Part shown: piece after piece, positions 1 to 8,399 of the stretch | Layout of the letters: the number at the start of each line of letters is the position of its first letter | How positions within the stretch are numbered: the first letter of the stretch is position 1 | Source: Campylorhamphus procurvoides | Taxonomy: Eukaryota; Chordata; Aves; Passeriformes; Dendrocolaptidae | DNA: 64,000 nucleotides | Direction of reading: 5' to 3' | NCBI GenBank assembly: GCA_013396655.1 | Contig: WBMV01008568.1 | Coordinates: 1,159,329-1,223,328 of the forward strand | Translations under genes and position numbers: made by a program | Notes under the pieces: model-generated | What the model was told of the DNA's origin: nothing | The model's database searches: none | What the model saw: only the letters and a program-made list of their open reading frames with translations

Positions 1-3000
1 TGCCTGAAGTTTCAAAAAATGGCCCAAGTGAATACTTGAATTCTTTTTCCACCTAAAATTGAGATGTTTTAGCAGGAGAATATAGTTGCATTGGTGTAGC
101 GTCTGTTAGTGGGATATAGAAATCCTAGGTGTCAACTAGAATAGCCCCAGGAGTCCAAATTAGTCACTAAAAGCAGTGCAGATAGGAAACAAGAAGAATT
201 GTTACTACAAATAAAAAGAAGTCTTGTGCAAGCCAGCAAAATCTGCCCATCACACCTGTCATTTTTCACAGAGGATGTCAACATAAAATTTAGGTAGAGT
301 GATGCACAGCTTTCCGGGGATTCAGCTGAAATCAAATGAAGGAATGGAAGATGTGATAATTCCCCCACTCCAAACATTGAAAATAACTGAGGAACTTGAA
401 GCTATGACTTGGCTTGTCATGAAATATACTGGCAACACTGAAATTCCGTATAAACTGAAATGGGCCTTTGCTCTCAGGACTCTCAAAGAGATTGTCATAC
501 TTTCCTGGTCTTGCAATAATGTCCAATGGCATTTCCATAGGAATGGCAGAGTGAGTTTTTCCTACACCTGGTAACATTGCACTGTGCAAAATCAGAGTTA
601 TAGATGAGACAGATCTCTGCATTGATTTTACAGCCAGCATTGTCTGAGACCATAATCAAAGTTTTCATGTTTCTTTCCTTTTTAGGGAAAACCAGTCCTA
701 CTCTGTTGTTGGTGAGATGCTGTATTTCATTTAATAACTTGTTCTTGTCCCTTTTGAATGTCTAGTATGGTATTTTATATGAATATTAGGGTGTGTATGA
801 ATATGTGGAAATTTTTCCCTGCTTCAAGAAGGCTGAAGAATTCAAGCCTTTGCAAAGATGCAAATACTTGGTCAGATTTCCCAAAAGCCTCATGCAGTTA
901 TTAGTCCAAGAGGTGTCACCTTAAAGTCTTGGAGAGAAAGCATTACAGTTAATGCAGTTTGGCAAGTCAGTGTAATATTCACTGCATTACCTTGACATGG
1001 TTTAATGGAATGAGCAGCATGCACTCTGTGTCAGGGAAAATTATCTGTTGACCCTTGTTGTAGCTTGATGCCTATTCTTAACTGGATAGCTATGAAATGG
1101 TGTGGAAAATCTTATATGAACTCCACTTCCCTCGGCTCTGTCCCATAGGAAACTCATTTCCTATTAGCTAACCTATTAAGAAAAAAAGAAACTTGCTTAG
1201 GTGTTTTCATTTGCTACAGTATTATTTCATACACACAACAGAGCTCCCTGGTGAGCCTTCCTCCTGGCCTACCCCCCTAGTGGAAAGATGAACCAATAAT
1301 GGAAGTGAATACTGAAAGAATTAGAGACAGGGAAATGCAAAGGGACTTTTTTAATTGTGATGAGAAGCAGACAAACTGTGACAGTCCTTTTGCAGGAAGG
1401 CATCTTGGTCGAGGGAAATTCCTCCTTCACTCTGAAAACAGTCTTGCAGAGTGAACTTTATAGCTATGTAATGTGAGAAAACTAAATTTTTCCCCACTGC
1501 ATGAATAAATGTATTAATTGTGAGTAATGTGGAAAATTAACTTTATGTTCTTGAAAGACAGTGGATGATGTCAAAATCCTCCGCTGATTCACTTTAGAAG
1601 AGTCATATCCTCTTCCAAGGACCTCACCCCTGACCAAGGGACCAAATCGGTAAACCACATGCGTGACAAATCAATTTATTCCTTTGCACATCTCTTCTGA
1701 CTGCCAGGAAGATTCCCAGTCAGTGCCAGCCCCAGTAAGTGCATGCAGCTTCAGAGATGCAACCACACAACTTACCACTTAAGAGCTGGTACTTCCCTTT
1801 GGTGGGGAATATAGGCAACTGGCTGGGGCAGATCTCTGGAGCCTCACATACTGACTCTGAAAACTCATCCCTTTGGACCTGTGCCAGGAAACTTATTGGG
1901 CAGACACCTGCATCATGGCTCCAGCAGGAACCTTCTGCTTTGGCATCTCACTTGCCCAGCACAGGAGATTTTGCTATGGGAAAGAGGCAGCTGGATGCAA
2001 TGTAATGGGGGAATACGCTGTCAGGCACTGCTACCCCCACCCACATCTCATCTTGTAGGTCCTAGACCATGACCTGGTGAGCTCAGGAGCAGGACCAGTC
2101 TGTGGTCCAAGGCTCAGGCATGTCTGCTATGTGGCTATATGCGACTAGATTGAGGCTCAAAGCTTCTAAGAGCTTGAAAGCCACAAGCTGGCGCCTCTGA
2201 CACAATAAAGACTAGCACACAGCTCATGCACAGGGATGCTATTTTTGCAGCATATCGTACTCATTAGGCAGGAGTGTCAGTGTCAGTGCCTGAAAAAGGT
2301 GGAAAACAGTAAAGAGGCAGGTCCTCGGTACCTCCCTTTGATGTCTTTGGTATCCTGAAAGGCAGCCTATGCCACTGTTCTGGTACAGTGACATTAAAAA
2401 AAATCAAAAAAGAAATGGAAATCATCAAATGTAGAGGAGATCCCTGCAATTTGGCAGTGCTCCCAATCCACAAAGCTACTTTTCTGGTTTCTCCCATTAG
2501 CCCAACTGCAATATGTGCAGAAGTAGATTATGTATCAGGCCAAAATATTAACGTTCACAGCATTAATGCTTTGGAGCCTTTAAAATGAAGAGCACTAACA
2601 GAAAAATCTTTTCAATCCTTTCATATAAAATCCCAGCGTTCTGAACTGACAAAAATAAATGCAGTGAACTTTCAGTGATATTGCACCATATAAAAAGGTT
2701 ATTAAAAATGTATTTGAAGGACTAGCTTTGTCAATACTAATGCACTCAAGAAAGGGAGGGCTTCCCAGTTCAGGCACTGATGTACAGACTTAGTGAGGGA
2801 GTGATTACTGCAAAATAGATTCTAGTAGCTTCAAGTTAGACAGCATTTTTAGACTTCATATGCAAAGAATCGCCCTCAGCTATACAAAGATGAGCTACTC
2901 AGTAATACTGAGGTGAAATGAGAATATGTGTTTAAAGAAATTCTGCCAAGTAGATATTGGTTTGGCTCTGAAAACGTGTTTGAAAGATAGCGGGGGGTGT

Positions 3001-5260
3001 GTGGGGGAGATAAAATAGAGTAGTGAAGAGGAATAGAAGAGCACTGGCAGGAACATAAATGATTTATTAGTTTATTTGTTGATTCTTTTCCCCATAGTAA
3101 TCAGAAGGGGGTTTAGAGGTGATCTGTACATTCCCTAAAGTGATATGAACATAGAAACAAAGAGTCAGTGCATGCAAATTTTAAAGCACAATTGCCTCCA
3201 CTTTGAGAACAAGGTCCACTCTCTTGAATTCAGACACCTCTGACCTTGCCACTCATTTTGGACTAAATAACTGCTCTATCAAGATTCAGTATTATTACTA
3301 CGGGGTTTTGGTGCACATCTTTCAGGAATAATGAAAATCAGTCAATCTTGTTTTATTGCTGTAAATGAGCCTACAAAGCAATAGCAAGAGAGAAAAACCC
3401 AACGTTTCAAACCTTTACATTCAGTCATTTAAGATGATCATAAAAGAGGTAAGAATTTATTTTTAATTATCATTGTGGGGATTTTTTGATAACGCTCCCT
3501 CTGAAGAATGCAGGAACTTTACTTTACTCCTCCCATAGATATGTGCTGCCATTTTCAGGGTTTTTTTCTCCTCAAATATCCAGCTGGTGCATTTCTTTTG
3601 GTGTCTGAGGGAAGGTGAACATCTTTGACTCCAGGAGAGTCAAAGGTAAGTTGAAATGAGAAGGTAAGTACCAACCACCTCAGCTGCTCTGACAGCTCTC
3701 AAACAGGTTTTGTACAATCCTGTCTTTGTGAGTTTCAGCTCCTAAAGAAGGAGCTGTGTTTGGTATTGCTTTTTTTTCAGTGCAGTTGTCTGCTTTTTCC
3801 AGGTTAATTGAATGAGTGGAAGTGCCCATTAGTTCTTAAGGATTGTCTCTTAAAGGTGTGTTTTAAATATTAAGCCCAGTACAACTGTTCTTGTTCAAAG
3901 AGGGTCCCTCTGCCCTATAGTGGAATTTCTGGCACCTCTTGCCCTAGTGGTGACAGGTCTCTCCTTATCAGGACTTCAAAAACCTCGCTGAAACTTTTTG
4001 CCTGTTTTTGCCATAACAGTGATATGAGGTAGCAGAATAACAACAGAGGTTTAAGGTAACAATATGGTAATGTAACAAGTTTTCATAAAGGATTTTTTGT
4101 TTTGTTTTCAGTATTTGGGGGGTGTGGTGTTGGGTTTCTTAAAATAATGTTGAAATATGTTTTTGACTTCTTGTGCACTGATGCACTTGCATGGCAGGCT
4201 CCAGTGGGGATTTCAGTGACTCCACCAAGTTCACACATGGGCATGTGGTAACTCAGGTTGAGCATGAAAAGGGGCACACAAGAGAAAATTGCACAGTCTT
4301 TTGCAAGGTAATAGCGTTTTTCTGTTTTTCAGGGTGACAACTAACTGTTACAACACTATCTTAAAAAAAAATAATCTGTAGACCTTTTGTTTTCTGCAGT
4401 GTAGTGCTCTTAAACTTCCATTTTATTACACATGTGCAGATAGGACACACACATAATAACATCTAGAAAAGTATTAAAGCTGCCACTGGCAGTCCTCATA
4501 GTTTTGAAGATTGAAAAGCCTACAACCTGGCTTATTATTGAGTGTAATATCTCAGAGGAGACATGTCCCTAAAACAACACAGAAAATAATGCATGATTAA
4601 TACACACATCTGTAATTTTTACAATAATATCTTTGTCATGATGCCTAGACATACAACTTAGGCTTTCTTGTTATTCACAGAGTTAGTAGACAATTAAGAT
4701 GAAAGCTTAATGGATTCAAACACTTCACTGAATATTTTCACAATAGTTTGAATTCACATGCATGTAATGAGCATCATTCAGTGAAGAAAATGGACCTGCA
4801 CCCTGTTGTTTTGTTGACTGTGTCTACTACGCAGCTGCCCCGTGGAGCTTTGTTTTCCAGGATCCAGCAATAGTTGTTCAGTGCTTAATTTCAAATTTCA
4901 CTGTTGTCAATTACTATAAACTATTAGGGAGTTAGTATGAGGGAATACTTTGAAGGAAAACTCTTTGGGCAGAAGTCACATAATTACACATCTAGCACCC
5001 AGGGTATGGCAGACCCTGATCCTGCTGTGGACTTCATTTCCATAGTACAACATTCTGTGGTTTTAAGACTTTTCTAAGCTAAGCCAGGTTTATGAGATAA
5101 CCCATTGCATTCCTTACCCATCTGCTGATCCAATTCTGAATTCTAGATAAAGATGTAGTAGTGAAGAATCAAGACAGGGCCCTGAATATTGCTTTCTGAA
5201 AGACATATGACTGCAATAACTTTATCTGCCATGAAGTTTAAAAATCAAAAGTGTTCAGTC
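1..5260. other. AT-rich non-coding sequence, no gene assigned
   Basis: This stretch is AT-rich and CpG-poor and holds no transposon I recognise. Open frames occur at 299-574 on the plus strand and 332-640 on the minus strand, and three overlapping ones at 1739-2072. They overlap each other and their predicted proteins show no known domain. A pyrimidine-rich run ending in CAG near 3780 resembles a splice acceptor, but no matching exon follows. It could be intronic or intergenic; the sequence alone does not decide. Confidence 0.6.
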
Positions 5261-5589
5261 CAGACAAGAGCGACGAGAGACCCCTGCTTTAACGTGAGCT
5301 GTTCGCAGTGTCGGTACCCAGCACCAGCTCTGGGTACCAGCAGCAGGACTGAAAACGGGTCCGGCAGCATTGCTGCCTCCCACCTTTTAGCTGTTCCCTG
5401 AAGCCTCCACATTCCAACCCCGAGCTCCGCGATCTCTGCGGAGGTGTTTTGCAGGCACCAGGTGGGAGAACCCCCTGGAAACACCTCCCCGCGGTCCGTG
5501 CTCATTGCGGCGGGGGGCTGTGCAACAAGTGATGCTGCGGCTCCGGGGAGCACCTCCGGCTGCAGCCGCCCGGCTCCAGCTTCCCAACA

Positions 5590-5604
5590 CCCGCCCTCTG
5601 CAGG
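5590..5604 (-). promoter_or_regulatory. CTCF-like motif, minus orientation
   Basis: Read on the minus strand, the sequence matches the published CTCF core CCASYAGRKGGCRSY at 13 of 15 positions. The mismatches are T for A at position 3 and G at the last position. It sits at the left side of the CpG island, about 450 bp before the tRNA gene. Occupancy cannot be known from sequence, and one match of this quality is expected by chance now and then in GC-rich DNA. Confidence 0.35.
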
Positions 5605-5911
5605 AAAGAAACACCCCACACCCACTTGTGATGCTTTGTCACCACAAAGGGGTTTTTCACTCCTAACCCCTACAAATCGGACTGTATGTCAGACATCGGC
5701 TCTCTCCCCACCTCTCCTCTGGAGCCAGTGCGGGCTCAGCCGGAGCTGCGTCTTCCCGCGGGTTTATTCCCTGCTAGTGCGGAGGGCCGGGGACACTCCC
5801 GGGGCCGGGAATGGTGAGGAGAGGCGGCGGGGAGAGGGCACAGACAGGCGGCTTCCCGGCGGGAGGGGGAGGCTCCCGGTGGGCTGCGAGCTCCTCCCGG
5901 CGGCTGTGGCT

Positions 5912-5986
5912 GTGTCCGTGCCTATGTCCGTGTCCGTGCCTATGTCCGTGTCCGTGTCCGTGCCCCCGCCCGTGCCCCCGTGCCCA
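5912..5986. repeat. GTGTCC-type hexamer minisatellite
   Basis: The tract is built from hexamers GTGTCC, GTGCCT and ATGTCC, ending in GTGCCCCC variants. An 18-nt unit, TGTCCGTGCCTATGTCCG, is present twice in perfect tandem at 5913-5930 and 5931-5948. Because the period is a multiple of three, the tract stays open in several frames. It gives Cys-Pro-Cys-Leu runs on the plus strand and His-Gly/His-Arg runs on the minus strand, which explains the long spurious open frames here. The tract is likely length-polymorphic. Confidence 0.85.
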
Positions 5987-5992
5987 TGCCGG

Positions 5993-6007
5993 CCGGCAGG
6001 GGGCAGC
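5993..6007 (+). promoter_or_regulatory. Strong CTCF-like motif 50 bp upstream of tRNA-Thr
   Basis: The 15-mer CCGGCAGGGGGCAGC matches the CTCF core CCASYAGRKGGCRSY at 14 of 15 positions; only the third base (G for A) departs. An overlapping weaker candidate, AGAGGGCGC, follows at about 6011-6019. The site ends 50 bp before the first base of the tRNA gene. tRNA genes and CTCF sites are each known to act as chromatin boundary elements, so the juxtaposition is plausible biologically. Binding is inferred, not shown. Confidence 0.5.
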
Positions 6008-6057
6008 GCAGAGGGCGCATGGGTGATGAGGCACAGGCGGGGTGCGTTTTGAGCGGC

Positions 6058-6130
6058 GGCTCCATAGCTCAGTGGTTAGAGCACTGGTCTTGTAAACCAG
6101 GGGTCGCGAGTTCGATCCTCGCTGGGGCCT
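6058..6130 (+). tRNA. tRNA-Thr (anticodon TGT)
   Basis: This encodes a nuclear threonine tRNA that reads ACA and, by wobble, related Thr codons. The 73-nt sequence folds into a complete cloverleaf. The acceptor stem pairs 6058-6064 with 6123-6129, with one T-G wobble, and the discriminator is T6130. The D stem pairs GCTC 6067-6070 with GAGC 6079-6082. The anticodon stem pairs CTGGT 6084-6088 with ACCAG 6096-6100, around the loop CTTGTAA with TGT at 6091-6093. The T stem pairs GCGAG 6106-6110 with CTCGC 6118-6122, around loop TTCGATC. There is no intron, and CCA is not encoded, as expected in eukaryotes. The internal A box starts near 6065, the B box GTTCGATCC lies at 6109-6117, and a T5 run follows 7 nt after the gene. 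All stems are intact, so the gene is probably functional. It is the only tRNA seen in the window. Confidence 0.97.
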
Positions 6131-6137
6131 GCGGGTG

Positions 6138-6142
6138 TTTTT
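6138..6142 (+). terminator. Pol III terminator (T5) of tRNA-Thr
   Basis: A run of five T residues on the non-template strand lies 7 nt downstream of the tRNA discriminator base. Four or more T residues are the normal RNA polymerase III stop signal, so a short 3' trailer of about 10 nt is predicted for the precursor. Confidence 0.85.
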
Positions 6143-6440
6143 AGCTTCTCTTCCAATCCTTTCCTTCCTGTTTTTTTTTGAGATGGTACAGCCCCAGCCT
6201 GCACCCGCGAGTATCGAGGCTGGTCTTAGGTGTTTTGGTGGTGGTGGACTGGAAGCGTGCGTGCGGGCTCCGGCGGCTTCCTCTCTGTCAAGGAAAACAC
6301 TTGGGAAACAAACGCGTCCCGTAAAATCAGCGTTAACAGTAGCGCCGGTCGCCCGGTGAACTCGTGGCTGTGCTCCGTGCCGGCAGGGAAATGGGGGGAA
6401 CAATAACCCCTTTGGGAAGCGGCGTGGGGATGGCTGAGTA

Positions 6441-6779
6441 AATATTCGCACAGCTCATGTCACAATTTCCCTGATGGCACCTTTGGCAAAATACTGTTAA
6501 GGGGTTTAAAAGGAACAAATTGCCCCTGAGTGGAGAGCAAGCTGGACAGGATTATCTGAGTCTTCACAGCTTGTCGGGCAAGCCAGGCTGCTGGGTTTAT
6601 TTCTGCGCTGGAGGCTGGACAGCGAAGGTGTAACAATTTTTTGCCTTTTTTTTTTCCCCTTTTTGGTTACAGAAAGATATAGAAAGCTCCACAGAAATCC
6701 TCCTGAGCACAACTCTTCAAAACTATGCATTTGGGGTTTTTTTCCAGAAACCTTGTCAGCAAGGTGTTTGGTCTCTAGC
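6441..6779. other. AT-richer gap between the two CpG islands
   Basis: CpG density drops between the two GC-rich blocks. The segment contains a T-rich run at about 6639-6665 and no recognisable coding or repeat element. Short open frames on both strands overlap one another and look like chance. Confidence 0.5.
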
Positions 6780-7852
6780 ACTGCAAACACGGCAGCAATC
6801 GTTGCCGACATCAAAGAGGGAGATGAATACACGCACTCGGTGAGGGGAAAGGGCAGCACCTGCGAGGGGCTCAGACCGTGGCAGCGCTGCTGAACAGACG
6901 CAGCTGCCGCAGGTTGTGGCTCGGCGTGCCAGATGTGTCGAGAAGACCCGTGGGCTGCGTCGCAGCACTGCAGCCCGAGTTACACCCTCACAGCTTCTCT
7001 GCAGCCTCCTTCCCCTGCGGAGGGGAGATCAAGGGTGTGAGGATGCACGGGGCTGCATGAGTCGCCGCTGCTGTGGTGAGAGGAGCAGGGGGCTAACAGG
7101 CTATTTCCCCCGTATGACTGAAGTCGTGCTATACCACGAGGCCAAAAAAAAATTGAATTTGCAGGGGCTTGGGGTACTTGCACAGAAGCGTTTGCATGGA
7201 ATGAGTCCTTGTTTACAGCATTGCCTCCCCACCCCATCTGGGAAAACAGTGCTTGATCCTAATCAGCTGAGTACCATCCTAGGCAATTCTTTGGCTCAGC
7301 AGTTCTGTCAGAGTCCTTGTAACAGGTCCATGGAGGATAAAGCACATCCCTTGGGAGGATCTGCTCTCTCCGGTGGATCTGGCCGAGGCTGGGTACAGCG
7401 TTTCTCTGCTGGCAGGGAGCTGGGTCTTGCCATGGCCATCCAAAGCACTACCAGATCCCTGGGCTGGCACAGGCGGCCTTCAGAAGTCATGCGTGTGCTT
7501 CCAGAGGCTGCATGGTTTGCTTAGCCTCTCGCAGGCTCCTCCAGAACACAAGTGCGGGACTCCTCGAGTGCCGGGTCGGCACAGCCCAGGGTGGTCGGTG
7601 TCTGTGTGTAGGGACGGGGCTGCGGCGCTTCAGCCACGGCAGGGAGGGTCAAGCACCAGTGCTCGGCTGCAGCGTTCGCCACGTCCACCGCGTAGCTTAG
7701 GAATGGGGCCCAGCTACTACCGTTTGCTGGCGTTAGATATGTGAGGGGTGCTCGGAGCGTCCCGCAGCCTTGCGGACACGGTAGCGAGGGCCGCACCTCG
7801 GGCACCGCCGGGGACGGCCTTACATAAGCGGCGGAGCGCGGCCGATGCCGCC

Positions 7853-7931
7853 GGAGGCCTCCAGAGGGAGAGCCAGCTCCTCGGAGGTGGAGAGACGGCT
7901 CCGGGGGAGGAGGCCTCCAGAGGGAGAGCCA
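7853..7931 (+). repeat. 23-nt direct repeat pair
   Basis: The 23-nt sequence that begins GGAGGCCTCCAGAGG is present at 7853-7875 and again, identical, at 7909-7931. The start-to-start distance is 56 bp. Each copy contains the 10-bp palindrome GGAGGCCTCC. The pair lies in the core of CpG island 2. It may be a simple duplication or a paired protein-binding site. Confidence 0.85.
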
Positions 7932-8024
7932 CCTTCCCCGAGCGGCCGGGCGAGCGGAGCTGGAGCCACCCCCGATCCTGCCCCGCGTCCCCCCCGTCGT
8001 GGCTCGGCGCGCTTCGCTCCCGCC

Positions 8025-8116
8025 GTCCCGGGGGTGGTGGCGGTGGGGCCGGGGTGTCCCCGTCCCGGGGGTGTCCCCGTCCCGGGGGCGGTGGCGGTGT
8101 GGCCGGGGGTATCCCC
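8025..8116 (+). repeat. GC-rich tandem repeat with G-quadruplex potential
   Basis: A 17-nt unit, GGGGTGTCCCCGTCCCG, occurs twice in perfect tandem at 8051-8067 and 8068-8084. Around it, a ~37-nt block at 8025-8061 recurs with about three differences at 8079-8116, so the array has a 54-nt higher period. The plus strand carries repeated G4 to G5 runs separated by short loops, which is compatible with intramolecular G-quadruplex formation. GGGG...CCCC pairs could alternatively form hairpins. Confidence 0.8.
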
Positions 8117-8399
8117 GGGCCGTGGGGTGGCGGCTGCCGTGAAGCCCGAGTTTTCTGCGGGTGCGATGGAATTTGCGTTTCCCGAAGGTGTTCCTTCACC
8201 CTCAGGCAGAGCGGGTGCCCCGCTGCCTCCTGCCCGCTCCGTGCCCTCCCGTGGGAAGCGCGCCCCGCACCCAGAGCCAGCCGTGCCGTGTCCCCGGCCC
8301 CCACTGCATCCCAGCTCTGACACCAGTGGGAAGCAGAAGGTGCACCCAGGCCTCCTCCCAGCTGATCTTCCCTGCCTTCTCCATCCTCCACGGCTCACC

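Larger units (their letters stand above)
5265..6440. promoter_or_regulatory. CpG island 1, surrounding the tRNA-Thr gene
   Basis: GC content and CpG frequency rise abruptly near 5265 and fall again after about 6440; the limits are judged by eye. CpG-dense parts include 5425-5600, 5755-6060 and the tRNA itself. The island contains a hexamer minisatellite, CTCF-like motifs at 5590-5604 and 5993-6007, and the tRNA gene. Such islands usually mark unmethylated promoter chromatin. The Pol III gene may account for part of it, but the length suggests an additional Pol II promoter or a boundary element. The open frames here (plus 5444-6052, minus 5774-6451) run through the tRNA or the repeat and are compositional artefacts. 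Confidence 0.7.
6780..8340. promoter_or_regulatory. CpG island 2, candidate promoter of an unassigned transcript
   Basis: CpG density is high from about 6780 and peaks at 7740-8150, where the sequence is strongly G+C rich; limits are by eye. The peak contains a 23-nt direct repeat and a GC-rich tandem repeat with G-quadruplex potential. Overlapping open frames exist on both strands (plus 7845-8537, 230 codons; minus 7717-8391, 224 codons). Both are rich in Pro, Gly, Arg and Ala, as GC-biased DNA produces, and neither resembles a known protein. An ATG at 8165 has a favourable Kozak context (G at -3 and at +4), but the peptide that follows is low-complexity. The island could be the 5' end of a gene or lncRNA lying in either direction; I cannot assign one. 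Confidence 0.55.

Noticed and set aside
332..640. Minus-strand frame containing PGVGKT, considered as a P-loop NTPase fragment
   Set aside because: The full Walker A spacing (G followed by four residues then GKT/S) is not met, and no Walker B or other motif follows. Plus and minus frames overlap.
5774..6451. 225-codon minus-strand open frame
   Set aside because: It runs antisense through the tRNA gene and the hexamer minisatellite. The His-Gly runs and the tRNA-derived text explain its length, and it has no domain outside them.
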